Positions 9,248 to 16,020 of a stretch of 23,611 bases of DNA are shown one piece after another. Under the pieces are notes generated by a model. That model searched no databases. It had not been told where the DNA came from and saw nothing but the letters and a program-made list of their open reading frames with translations. Source of the DNA: a virus. The translations under genes and the position numbers were made by a program. How positions within the stretch are numbered: the first letter of the stretch is position 1; the number at the start of each line of letters is the position of its first letter. The DNA is taken from IMG/VR virus record IMGVR_UViG_3300032334_000033, positions 1-23,611 of that record. The stretch is one strand, 5' to 3'.

Positions 9248-9531
9248 GTCATTGGGCAGAGATTGATGAAACAAGCACAGTACTTCGCGTACTTGTTGGA
9301 GACAATAATGATCCAGCAGGCGATGAAGGATACCAATGGTTACTAGATAATCTTGGTGGTACTTGGGTTAAGACTTCATACAACGGTAACATCCGTAAAA
9401 ACTTTGCTGGTATTGGATACACCTATGACCCAGTACGCGATGCGTTTATTGCACCAAAGCCAGAGCAAGGTGAATGGATACTTAATGAAGATACTTGTCA
9501 ATGGGAAGCGGTGACAGATGGCAATAACTAG
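9244..9531 (+). CDS. Fibre-associated protein (possible assembly chaperone)
   Basis: A 95-residue protein starting MSHWAEIDETSTVLRVLVGDNND. The RKNFAGIGYTYDPVRDAFIAPKP core and the EDTCQWEAV end match a small protein family that I know from cyanophage, pelagiphage and actinophage tail regions, always beside fibre genes. The role is not established; an assembly chaperone or a baseplate piece is possible. The gene overlaps the glycine-rich adhesin by 4 nt and the next gene by 14 nt, so it is translated in step with both. Confidence 0.65.
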   Translation: MSHWAEIDETSTVLRVLVGDNNDPAGDEGYQWLLDNLGGTWVKTSYNGNIRKNFAGIGYTYDPVRDAFIAPKPEQGEWILNEDTCQWEAVTDGNN

Positions 9532-10120
9532 CATCAAGACAGGCTCTAGTTTTACTAACCTGCAAAAGTATGACACATTCCTTGGGCCTAATGCAGCCTA
9601 CAATCCAAGCTCATTTGAATCCATCGCTAGCGTAACCGCTGCTGGTGGAGAAACCTCTTTAACTTTTTCCAGCATCCCTAGCACTTATAAGCATTTACAA
9701 ATCAGAATGACACACAGAGATACTGCAGCTGGAACATCTATAAACATTGTGCGTTACACATTTAATTCAGATTCTGGCTCGAATTACTCTATCCATTTCC
9801 TTAGAGGAGATGGAAGCACTGTTTCAGCCGGTGCAGCAACATCTAACACTTTTGGGTATTTTGGAAGATTTCCTTACGATGGAAATACTGCTAATGTTTT
9901 TGGTACAGCAATTATGGACATTCAAGATTATTCTTCTACCACAAAAAATAAAACTGTAAGAGTTATTTCAGGTGTAGATACAAATGGAACAGGCGGAATT
10001 GATTTAGATTCTAACGCTTGGTATTCGACTTCTGTAATTAACACTATTGCATTTACACCTAATGGAACAGCTTTCAAAGCAGGTTCGACATTTTCACTAT
10101 ACGGAATCAAGGGGGCATAA
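9518..10120 (+). CDS. Tail protein, paralogue 1 of 3 (SIPSTY family)
   Basis: A 200-residue protein. Residues 4-33 are a short anchor (SIKTGSSF... GPNAAYNPSSF) shared with the glycine-rich adhesin. The rest is a beta domain that recurs in the next two genes: LTFSSIPSTYKHLQIR, then NSDSGSNYS, GDGSTVSAGAA and a closing FSLYGIKGA. Proteins with FxSIPxTYxxL and a YGIK-like end are frequent in environmental phage tail regions and are taken as fibre or receptor-binding parts. Start ATG 9518 lies 14 nt inside the previous gene. Adjacent stop and ATG (10120/10121) join it to paralogue 2. Confidence 0.7.
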   Translation: MAITSIKTGSSFTNLQKYDTFLGPNAAYNPSSFESIASVTAAGGETSLTFSSIPSTYKHLQIRMTHRDTAAGTSINIVRYTFNSDSGSNYSIHFLRGDGSTVSAGAATSNTFGYFGRFPYDGNTANVFGTAIMDIQDYSSTTKNKTVRVISGVDTNGTGGIDLDSNAWYSTSVINTIAFTPNGTAFKAGSTFSLYGIKGA

Positions 10121-10627
10121 ATGCCAGCAACATACGAGCCAATCGCTACCACGACTTTAAGTACAACAGCAAGTGTTATTACATTTAGTAGCATACCTAG
10201 CACTTACACAGATTTAAGATTAGTCTGGACAGTAAGATCAACTGCTGGTGGCAATTATCCAACAGTTAGATTCAACAACGATTCAGGAAGCAACTACTCT
10301 TGGACTCGGATTTACGGAGATGGTACATCTGCCGCATCCCAAGCTAATACTTCACGCTCTGGAATAGGTATTTTGTGGCTTACTGAAGTATCAAGTGCGG
10401 CAGATACATTTAATCTACTTACTTTAGATGTGTTTTCCTATGCTGGCTCTACCTATAAAACCTCACTAACGACAGCAAGTGCAGATAAAAATGGTAGCGG
10501 CACAGTCGAAAGAGCGGTTGCTTTATGGCAATCTACATCTGCAATTAACCGCCTTGACCTTACTGCTTCATCTAGCACTTTTACTGCTGGCACAACCGCT
10601 ACTTTGTATGGGATAAAAAATGCCTAA
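10121..10627 (+). CDS. Tail protein, paralogue 2 of 3
   Basis: A 168-residue protein with the same order of motifs as the genes on either side: ITFSSIPSTYTDLRLV near residue 20, FNNDSGSNYSWTRIYGDG, a Ser/Thr-rich middle, and ATLYGIKNA at the end. It lacks the N-terminal anchor of paralogue 1 and opens directly with PATYEPI. The start codon follows the previous stop with no gap, and the end overlaps paralogue 3 by 8 nt. Probably a fibre or receptor-binding subunit; duplication would let one copy drift while others keep function. Confidence 0.65.
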   Translation: MPATYEPIATTTLSTTASVITFSSIPSTYTDLRLVWTVRSTAGGNYPTVRFNNDSGSNYSWTRIYGDGTSAASQANTSRSGIGILWLTEVSSAADTFNLLTLDVFSYAGSTYKTSLTTASADKNGSGTVERAVALWQSTSAINRLDLTASSSTFTAGTTATLYGIKNA

Positions 10628-11138
10628 TACCTACACACTCATTTCATCCAATGTCCTTAGCAGTTCTGCTGCATCTGTGACTTTTTCCGCTATTCCTAGC
10701 ACTTATACAGATTTAGTTGTAAAGATTAGTGCGCGTTCAGATCGTGCAACTTATCCTGCTGGCTACAATTTAAGAGTCAATGCTTCTACAACAGATGGAT
10801 CAAGCACTTACATTTACGGAGATGGAGCTGCTGCTGGCTCAGGCAGACAAACATCTAACTGGATACAAATTGGTCAAATTAGTGGTGCAAATCAAACAGC
10901 TAATACTTTTACGAATGCCGAGATTTACATCCCTAATTATGCAGGATCTACAAAAAAACCTGTAAGCATTTTTAATGCCCAAGAAGAAAACTCAGCGGCT
11001 ACCTATGTTGAAATAGACGCAACCGCTGGTTTATACAATCAAACAACAGCAATCACCAGTCTAGTTTTTGGATTTACTGGTGCTTACAATTTTGTATCAG
11101 GTTCATCTTTCTATCTATACGGGATACGGTCCGCTTAG
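10620..11138 (+). CDS. Tail protein, paralogue 3 of 3
   Basis: A 172-residue protein with VTFSAIPSTYTDLVVKISARSD near residues 22-43, a TYIYGDGAAAG turn, IYIPNYAGSTKKPV and a FYLYGIRSA end. It aligns in motif order with the two preceding genes and shares with paralogue 2 a nearly identical DNA stretch around CCTAGCACTTA. The N-terminus is short (PNTYTLI), without an anchor. It is the last gene before an HNH endonuclease with its own promoter, so the tail operon may be interrupted here. Confidence 0.65.
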   Translation: MPNTYTLISSNVLSSSAASVTFSAIPSTYTDLVVKISARSDRATYPAGYNLRVNASTTDGSSTYIYGDGAAAGSGRQTSNWIQIGQISGANQTANTFTNAEIYIPNYAGSTKKPVSIFNAQEENSAATYVEIDATAGLYNQTTAITSLVFGFTGAYNFVSGSSFYLYGIRSA

Positions 11139-11140
11139 GG

Positions 11141-11146
11141 TATAAT
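11141..11146 (+). promoter_or_regulatory. Probable -10 box for a leaderless HNH transcript
   Basis: A perfect TATAAT lies just after the stop of paralogue 3 and 6 nt before ATG 11153. A start site the usual 6-7 nt beyond the hexamer would fall on or next to the A of that ATG, giving a transcript without a leader, common in actinobacteria. No good ribosome-binding site stands before the ATG and no clear -35 is visible, both in keeping with this reading. Confidence 0.5.
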
Positions 11147-11152
11147 AAACTT

Positions 11153-11857
11153 ATGCCATATAAAAATACATATCCTTGTAAAGTAGAAAACTGCACACAA
11201 CCTAAACGATCTAAAGATTACTGCGCTAATCATCAGGTGAAGTTTAAGAGGTGGGGTGACCCATTAGCTGGTCCAGGTTCTGGACGTAAGATTCAATATA
11301 CACATTGTATGGTTGAAGATTGTGGAAAGAAACATACCGCTATTGGATTGTGTCAGTCTCACTACAGATCCTTTAGAACATTTCTTGATAGACATAAAGA
11401 GCCAATTGATTGGCAGTCATATTCAAAGATCGTTCATAAAGGTTACGTAGATATATATGCACCATCACATCCAATGGCCAGTAAGAGCGGTATTGTTAAA
11501 GAACATCGCCTTGTAATGGAAGAAGTTGTTGGTCGTTATTTAGAACGACACGAAAATGTCCATCATAAGAACGGTAACAGGGCAGATAACAGGCCTGAAA
11601 ACCTAGAACTTTGGTCAGTCAAACAACCCAAAGGCCAACGTATCGAAGATAAAATTGAATACGCAATAGAGATATTAAAACAATACGCACCACACTTATT
11701 AGAGGAGAATACAAATGACAACAGCAATCGAAATCAACTGCGAAACAGGCGAGGTCATCGAACGTCCTTTGACAGCAGAAGAAATCGCAGCAAACGAGGC
11801 AGCACAAGCAGAGGCTGCAGCGGCAGCACACGAAGCAGAAGCAAAAGCAGCAGCTGA
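11153..11857 (+). CDS. HNH homing-type endonuclease with two zinc knuckles
   Basis: A 234-residue frame. Two matching Cys/His repeats open the protein: C9-x4-C14-x9-C24-x2-H27 and C52-x4-C57-x9-C67-x2-H70. The nuclease follows: EHRLVMEE at 117-124, then VHHKNGNRADNRPENLEL at 136-153, with H137/H138 and the Asn residues of the HNH site. Such genes cut DNA and often spread as free-standing homing endonucleases inserted between phage genes. The natural protein seems to end near residue 187; the remaining Arg/Ser-rich tail is the other-frame reading of the next gene (143-nt overlap). It breaks the tail operon and seems to carry its own promoter, both signs of later insertion. Confidence 0.85.
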   Translation: MPYKNTYPCKVENCTQPKRSKDYCANHQVKFKRWGDPLAGPGSGRKIQYTHCMVEDCGKKHTAIGLCQSHYRSFRTFLDRHKEPIDWQSYSKIVHKGYVDIYAPSHPMASKSGIVKEHRLVMEEVVGRYLERHENVHHKNGNRADNRPENLELWSVKQPKGQRIEDKIEYAIEILKQYAPHLLEENTNDNSNRNQLRNRRGHRTSFDSRRNRSKRGSTSRGCSGSTRSRSKSSS

Positions 11858-11930
11858 CGCTGAGGCTAAGGCAGCGCTGCTTGCCAAGTTAGGCATCACC
11901 GCAGACGAGGCTAAGTTACTTCTAGCGTAA
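11715..11930 (+). CDS. Small Ala/Glu-rich helical tail-module protein
   Basis: A 71-residue protein. MTTAIEINCETGEVIERPLTAEEIA is followed by a long Ala/Glu helix (residues 22-55) and a closing LLAKLGITADEAKLLLA. Small proteins of this shape (a GE-x-x-x-RPLT motif, an Ala-rich helix and an LGIT..EAKLLL end) occur beside fibre genes in many phages; the role is unknown. GAGGAGAA stands at ribosome-binding distance, which argues that this frame, not the HNH frame, is the true one over 11715-11857. The deduced helix is coherent, while the overlapping HNH tail is low-complexity. Confidence 0.7.
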   Translation: MTTAIEINCETGEVIERPLTAEEIAANEAAQAEAAAAAHEAEAKAAADAEAKAALLAKLGITADEAKLLLA

Positions 11931-11933
11931 CTC

Positions 11934-11958
11934 AATAGCGTTGTTTAAGTGCGCTATT
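11934..11958 (+). promoter_or_regulatory. Small hairpin in the 108-nt gap before the large tail gene
   Basis: AATAGCG (11934-11940) pairs with CGCTATT (11952-11958) over an 11-nt loop, starting 3 nt after the stop of the 71-residue gene. No T-run follows. The gap to 12038 is the longest in the structural region and otherwise holds only an AAGGAG site for the next gene. It may be a weak attenuator or a processing site; it could also be chance. Confidence 0.25.
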
Positions 11959-12038
11959 AGAAGTTGTACTGCATACGCTGTAATTAAAGGAATGTGCGCT
12001 AAGCACGATAAACAATACCGACAATCAAGGAGTTAGCA

Positions 12039-13997
12039 ATGGCCTATGGCGATGACATCACGGACGCAATTCCCTATCCACTGTCCAACCCAGCAGGTAC
12101 ACAAACCTTTGCGACAACTGGTATTGCATACGATGTGTCCTTTGGCGGGCTACCGTTCTTTCTAACTACTGGTGATGACAACCCTTATCGTCGTGTCACT
12201 GCTCAGTACCGTAAGAACCAAGTTGATATGAGCCGCGAGCCAGGTGAGCAGACACTTACTGGTTGGTGGCTACGATCACAGTCTAGTTTCCACCTTGGTC
12301 AAGGCATCAAGTTCTTTGAACCACAACAGGATGAGTCTTTACGCTTTCAGTTCACTTTCAGCAAGGGCTTGGATGTCTGGACCAAGGGACAGGCAACATT
12401 GCTTAAAGATGTAAGTTCATACTCATCAATAACCAACGGCTTGCAGACTAACAAGCGCCCATACCAGGCTGCTAGATCTATTCGATACAGCAGTAAGGAT
12501 GCAGTCCTTGTTTGGGATGGCTACAAGATTGACAAGGTAGAAGCAGATGGAACTGTTGTTTCATTTGTCAGCTATACACCTGGTACTGACTACCCAATTC
12601 TTTCTGTCTGTGATGATGGAACTTATGCTTATTGGGTAACCAACAAGGTTGGAACTAACAGGTTACAAGTCAACAAGCGACCATTAGATTCAAGTTCAGC
12701 AGCATCTGAGATGTTTACCAGTGCGACTATCACAGCAACTAATGCTGTCATTGAATTTACTAAAGAGCGCCTTGTTATGGCTGTCAACAACAGCATCTAT
12801 GAGTTTGCAACATCTGCAGCAGTACTACCAACTGCAGTCTACAGCCACCCCAACGCAACCTTTACCTATACAAGCATTACTTCATCCGGTGCTGCGATTT
12901 ACCTATCAGGGTTTAATGGCATCCAGTCAACTATCCAGAAGTTCACATTAACTACAGCTGGCGCTATGCCAACGCTGACATCTGCAATTACTGCAGCTGA
13001 ACTTCCAGTAGGTGAAGTTGTCTTTAAGATCTATTACTACCTTGGCTATATGGCTATTGGTACAAACCTTGGTCTTCGTGTTGCAGATGTATCTGTATCA
13101 GATGGATCTATTGCCTATGGCCCACTGATCTTTGAATCAGAGCAACCAGTCTATGACGTTGCAGGTTATGACAAGTACCTATGGTGTACTACAAATGTAG
13201 ATGGAGCACCTGGTGTTAGCCGCGTTGACTTAGGTCAACAAGTAGGCACACAGTTAGTCTTTGCTTACGCTTGGGATCTGTATGACCCAAACCTTACAGG
13301 TTTCTACACAACAGCCTGTGCTTTTGTAGGCAACACTGATCGCCTAGCATTTGTCACATCTAATAACGGTACGACAAATGGCAAGGTATACATTCAAGAG
13401 TTAACAAGACTTGCTGCCCTTGGCACAATGCGTGTGGGCTACATCCGATACAACACACTTGAGAACAAGATCTTTAAGTTCTTACAGCCACGCTATGACT
13501 CAGCCAATGGTGCGCTTAACATCTACTCTATTGATGCAGAAGGCAACCAATACAAGATTGGTTCCTTTGACCAAGGCGCAGACATTACCCAGATCGGTAT
13601 TCCATACCCTGCTACACCTCAGCAGTATCTTGGTTTTAAGTTTGAAATGAGTCGCTCATCTACTGATACATCTAAGGGGCCATTGTTTACTGGCTACCAG
13701 GTACGAGTGCTGCCATCTATTCCACGTCAGCGTTTGATTCAATACCCAGTAGAACTCTACGACTACGAGATGGATAAGTTCAACAACCCTGCAGGTTATG
13801 AAGGTGGAGCATACGACCGCTTGATGAATATGCAGACACTTGAAAACCTTGGAGACTTAATCAAGGTAGAAGACTTCCGTACTGGTGAGTCCTACCTTGG
13901 TCTGATTGAAGAGATGGACTTTATTAACAAGACACCAACCGACAAGCGCTACTCAGGCTATGGCGGACTCCTACTAGTAACGATTCGGACAGCATAG
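12039..13997 (+). CDS. Large tail structural protein (possible nozzle/beta-propeller)
   Basis: At 652 residues this is the largest protein of the window. It has a GDDITDAIPYPLSNPAGTQTF opening, a TAQYRKNQVDMSREPGEQTLTGWWLRSQSSFHLG section near 53-90, and then many repeated strand pairs with aromatic and Gly/Asp turns (VLVWDGYKIDKVEADGT, YAYWVTNKVGTNRLQV, YLWCTTNVDGAPGVSRVD), as in beta-propellers. The C-terminal third returns to mixed beta (LGFKFEMSRSSTD, FTGYQVRVLPSIPRQR). Propeller proteins of this size form the tail nozzle in short-tailed phages, and the gene is the last before lysis, so that role is plausible, but not proven. It starts after AAGGAG. The stop shares one base with the next GTG. 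Confidence 0.6.
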   Translation: MAYGDDITDAIPYPLSNPAGTQTFATTGIAYDVSFGGLPFFLTTGDDNPYRRVTAQYRKNQVDMSREPGEQTLTGWWLRSQSSFHLGQGIKFFEPQQDESLRFQFTFSKGLDVWTKGQATLLKDVSSYSSITNGLQTNKRPYQAARSIRYSSKDAVLVWDGYKIDKVEADGTVVSFVSYTPGTDYPILSVCDDGTYAYWVTNKVGTNRLQVNKRPLDSSSAASEMFTSATITATNAVIEFTKERLVMAVNNSIYEFATSAAVLPTAVYSHPNATFTYTSITSSGAAIYLSGFNGIQSTIQKFTLTTAGAMPTLTSAITAAELPVGEVVFKIYYYLGYMAIGTNLGLRVADVSVSDGSIAYGPLIFESEQPVYDVAGYDKYLWCTTNVDGAPGVSRVDLGQQVGTQLVFAYAWDLYDPNLTGFYTTACAFVGNTDRLAFVTSNNGTTNGKVYIQELTRLAALGTMRVGYIRYNTLENKIFKFLQPRYDSANGALNIYSIDAEGNQYKIGSFDQGADITQIGIPYPATPQQYLGFKFEMSRSSTDTSKGPLFTGYQVRVLPSIPRQRLIQYPVELYDYEMDKFNNPAGYEGGAYDRLMNMQTLENLGDLIKVEDFRTGESYLGLIEEMDFINKTPTDKRYSGYGGLLLVTIRTA

Positions 13998-14248
13998 TGA
14001 CAGCAACTCTTATCAACAATGGCAGCTTATTGTTCTCAGGTATCTGGGCCTTCTGTGAAACAATCGTTATCTTCACAGCAGCGTACAAGTTCTTTAGCAA
14101 GATGAACCGTCGCTTAGACCGTATCGAGTACCAGTTGTATGAAAACGGTGGTGGGTCTATGAAGGACCAGATCAATGCTATCTGTGAAGACATTACTGAG
14201 TTGAAGATTAACCAAGCAATTATCAAGACAAAGGTAGAGGCACAATGA
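13997..14248 (+). CDS. Single-pass membrane protein with coiled coil, lysis cassette
   Basis: An 83-residue protein opened by GTG in a 1-nt overlap with the tail gene. Residues 10-32 (SLLFSGIWAFCETIVIFTAAYKF) form one membrane helix; residues 34-83 are charged and helical (MNRRLDRIEYQL, then DQINAICEDITELKINQAIIK), probably a coiled coil. Its stop overlaps the endolysin start by 4 nt. The location points to lysis, as a holin partner or regulator, but a tail membrane-contact role cannot be excluded. Confidence 0.6.
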   Translation: MTATLINNGSLLFSGIWAFCETIVIFTAAYKFFSKMNRRLDRIEYQLYENGGGSMKDQINAICEDITELKINQAIIKTKVEAQ

Positions 14249-14694
14249 TTCCATTAGTAAAGAAGGCTACCCCTGCTGCTATCGCAGTGCTACGCCAGGC
14301 AACAGCGCTATGCCCACAACGTAAGAAGGCAAGTGATGGACTACTTCCATCTGCTGCCCACGTTAAGCAGAACCCAAACTCTGACCACAACTCAGGTTTT
14401 GCAGTAGATCTAACACACGACAAGCTCGGTGGTATTGATTGCTTTGATCTGTTTCAGAAGTTACGTAAAGATCCACGAGTGAAGTACTTGATTTTCTCTG
14501 GTCGCATTTGGTCAGAGGAAAAGGGTGAGCACGAGTACACAGGTCCCAACAAGCACCCGCACCACATTCACATCTCTATCAAAGAGGGTTGTGGAAATGA
14601 CACCTCGCCTTGGTTCCCTTGGCTTGGAGATGTAAAGACACTAGCAAAAGTAAAGGCAGCAGTTAAGCCTTTGCCTAAGAAGGAGATCAAATGA
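14245..14694 (+). CDS. Endolysin, M15-family peptidase
   Basis: A 149-residue enzyme expected to cut peptide cross-bridges of cell-wall peptidoglycan to free progeny phage. The zinc site is plain: S46-D-H48-N-S-G51-F-A-V-D55, the SxHxxGxAxD motif of M15 peptidases, and HPHHIHI at 104-110, which supplies the general base and the third zinc ligand. The family's usual single-domain length is close to this. No wall-binding domain follows; the C-terminus is a Lys-rich tail. It has no signal peptide, so it needs the neighbouring holin to reach the wall. It is flanked by ATGA overlaps on both sides. Confidence 0.85.
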   Translation: MIPLVKKATPAAIAVLRQATALCPQRKKASDGLLPSAAHVKQNPNSDHNSGFAVDLTHDKLGGIDCFDLFQKLRKDPRVKYLIFSGRIWSEEKGEHEYTGPNKHPHHIHISIKEGCGNDTSPWFPWLGDVKTLAKVKAAVKPLPKKEIK

Positions 14695-14897
14695 AGATCA
14701 ATGTAAAGATGTTTGAGGTATGGGGTAAGTACCTTGTATTCTCACTAATCTCAGCCATCGGTATCATCGGTAAGTCACCACTAGATTTCACAGGTCACGA
14801 CTGGAAGCAGTGCGTTAACGCAATCTGGATTTCATTAGTACCAGTAATCATCAAGTGGGCAAACCCTAAAGATGAAATGACTTTCTTGAAGAAGTAA
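14691..14897 (+). CDS. Holin
   Basis: A 68-residue protein with two hydrophobic segments (about residues 13-28, YLVFSLISAIGIIG, and 41-57, CVNAIWISLVPVIIKWA) separated by a short polar loop, and a charged Lys-rich C-terminus. Size, topology and position right behind the endolysin (ATGA overlap, AAGGAG site) fit a class II-type holin that opens the membrane at lysis. A strong terminator follows 20 nt later, closing the late operon. Confidence 0.75.
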   Translation: MKINVKMFEVWGKYLVFSLISAIGIIGKSPLDFTGHDWKQCVNAIWISLVPVIIKWANPKDEMTFLKK

Positions 14898-14916
14898 GTT
14901 TGACTGCAAGGCATAC

Positions 14917-14955
14917 AGGAGGTCGGTCCCTACGGGGACCGGCCTTCTTTTTTTG
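14917..14955 (+). terminator. Intrinsic terminator of the late operon
   Basis: AGGAGGTCGGTCCC (14917-14930) pairs with GGGACCGGCCTTCT (14935-14948) around a TACG loop, which as RNA is a very stable UNCG tetraloop; two pairs are G-U. A T-run continues to 14954. It stands 20 nt after the holin stop, and just beyond the 3' end of the minus-strand gene, so the hairpin may also stop that convergent transcript, though there is no T-run on that side. Confidence 0.9.
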
Positions 14956-14958
14956 TGC

Positions 14959-15297
14959 CTAAATTTTGTCTACTGAACAGGGAACAACTACTAAATTGCC
15001 ACAGGAAACACAGGTAGCATCAAGGAAATACCAGACTAGCTCGTAGTCTTCAAAGGAGCACATAACGTTAAAGACTTGTGAGCCACACGGACAGACGTGG
15101 ATGGGTCCTAAACCCCGCAGATCGGCTCCAAACGGCTCAGGAATGCCATCGTAGGGCTTGCGCCTGCGGTTCATTCTTGGCAGGGTGAGTAGACGGAGTA
15201 CCATATTGCCTGGCACGGCTCCCTCCTGCGGGTCGGTCGCCTCTCGGCTTTCAGCCTCGGCCCCGTAAGGGGCCACTGTAAATTCGCTATCGCTCAT
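14959..15297 (-). CDS. Zinc-ribbon protein on the minus strand
   Basis: A 112-residue protein and, apart from the window-edge methyltransferase, the only minus-strand gene. The N-terminus is acidic (SDSEFTVAPYGAEAESREATD), the middle basic (RMNRRRKPYDGIPEPF), and the C-terminal part holds HVCPCGSQVFNV and CVSCGNLVVVPC, two Cys pairs that would form a zinc ribbon around a FEDYELVWYFLDA strand. I recall small proteins with this ribbon in actinobacterial phages, of unknown function; nucleic-acid or protein binding is plausible. It is divergent from the protease-like gene, with 57 nt between the starts, so both may be controlled from one region. Confidence 0.7.
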   Translation of the reverse strand: MSDSEFTVAPYGAEAESREATDPQEGAVPGNMVLRLLTLPRMNRRRKPYDGIPEPFGADLRGLGPIHVCPCGSQVFNVMCSFEDYELVWYFLDATCVSCGNLVVVPCSVDKI

Positions 15298-15313
15298 ATT
15301 GTAATCGGCGAGC

Positions 15314-15349
15314 CTAGTATGTGTCTTACGACACGCCGTAGTAGACTAG
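15314..15349. promoter_or_regulatory. Divergent control region with nested inverted repeats
   Basis: In the 57 nt between the divergent starts (15297 minus, 15355 plus) an inner GTGTC-TTAC-GACAC repeat (15321-15334) is flanked by CTAGT (15314-15318) and ACTAG (15345-15349). TAGACT at 15342-15347 fits the actinobacterial TANNNT -10 form and lies 7 nt before ATG 15355, where a leaderless start would be expected. A repressor bound to the repeats would cover this region. No convincing -35 is seen. This is inference from symmetry and spacing. Confidence 0.35.
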
Positions 15350-15354
15350 TAACT

Positions 15355-15909
15355 ATGACAACATTGGTAGGGATCTCTAGTAACGACTTCGTCGTAATGG
15401 CAGCTGACTCGCAGATCACCGATGGTGACCAGCGCATCATCTCAATGGAAACTCCCAAGATAATCTCGGTGGGTAAATACCTATTAGGTCTTACCGGTGA
15501 CTCACGTCCTGGTGACATCCTTGCTTACGCGTGGAAGCCACCGCTATATCGTGGTGAAGATCCTGTGCGTTTTATGGGTAGCAAACTATTACCTAGTATG
15601 TCAGCTGCGTTCAAAGAGAATAACTATGAACCAGATCAGAAGGAAATGAATTTTGCTTTCCTTGTATCTTTCGATGCCAACCTGTTCTCAGTAGGTGGGG
15701 ATCTATCCTTCAACGCTAGTGAGCGTGGTCTATTTGCAGCAGGCTCAGGTGGTAACTATGCACTGGGCTTCTTGTATGGATTAGACAAGCGTATGTACAA
15801 GACACCAGAGATGGCAAAGATTGCTGCAGAAAAGGCAGTAAAGATTGCGTCGGTTCTTGACATCAACACTAGCCCACCCATACAGTTAGAGATCCAGGAA
15901 AGGAGTTGA
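15355..15909 (+). CDS. HslV/20S proteasome beta-like Ntn protease
   Basis: A 184-residue protein of the threonine-protease fold. It begins MTTLVGISSNDFVVMAADSQ: loss of Met leaves the catalytic Thr at the N-terminus, with Asp at mature position 17 as in proteasome beta subunits and HslV, a Lys at mature 34 (ETPKIISVG) close to the usual Lys33, and FAAGSGGNYALGFLYGL at 127-143, matching the GSGG loop and helix of HslV with Ser near mature 130. No propeptide is needed at this start, as in HslV. The frame opens at GTG 15319, but ATG 15355 puts Thr directly second. No HslU or other unfoldase is visible. It could process phage or host proteins, or act on regulators. Confidence 0.8.
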   Translation: MTTLVGISSNDFVVMAADSQITDGDQRIISMETPKIISVGKYLLGLTGDSRPGDILAYAWKPPLYRGEDPVRFMGSKLLPSMSAAFKENNYEPDQKEMNFAFLVSFDANLFSVGGDLSFNASERGLFAAGSGGNYALGFLYGLDKRMYKTPEMAKIAAEKAVKIASVLDINTSPPIQLEIQERS

Positions 15910-15910
15910 A

Positions 15911-16009
15911 ATGTTATTAGGAATTGCTATCGGTTTTTTAATTGGCTTCGTTGCAGCTTATGGTTTTGATACTTGGCTACAGTGGAAGGATGACCACCAA
16001 TGGAAATAA
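15911..16009 (+). CDS. Small membrane protein (32 aa)
   Basis: A 32-residue frame 1 nt after the protease stop, with an AGGAG site. Residues 2-20 are hydrophobic (LLGIAIGFLIGFVAAYGF), with the small-residue pattern of a single membrane helix, followed by a Trp/Asp/Lys-rich tail. The function is unknown. The ribosome-binding site and operon spacing support it as real in spite of its size. Confidence 0.5.
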   Translation: MLLGIAIGFLIGFVAAYGFDTWLQWKDDHQWK

Positions 16010-16020
16010 AGGGAATCCAT

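Noticed and set aside
8796-9336. Minus-strand His-rich and Pro-rich frames opposite the glycine-rich adhesin
   Set aside because: They arise from the GGTGGTGG-type repeats read backwards. Composition is one-sided and the plus-strand protein is clearly real.
15298-15303. TACAAT on the minus strand just before ATG 15297 as a -10 box for the zinc-ribbon gene
   Set aside because: It touches the start codon, so a transcript would begin inside the gene and lose the ATG. A different box is more likely.
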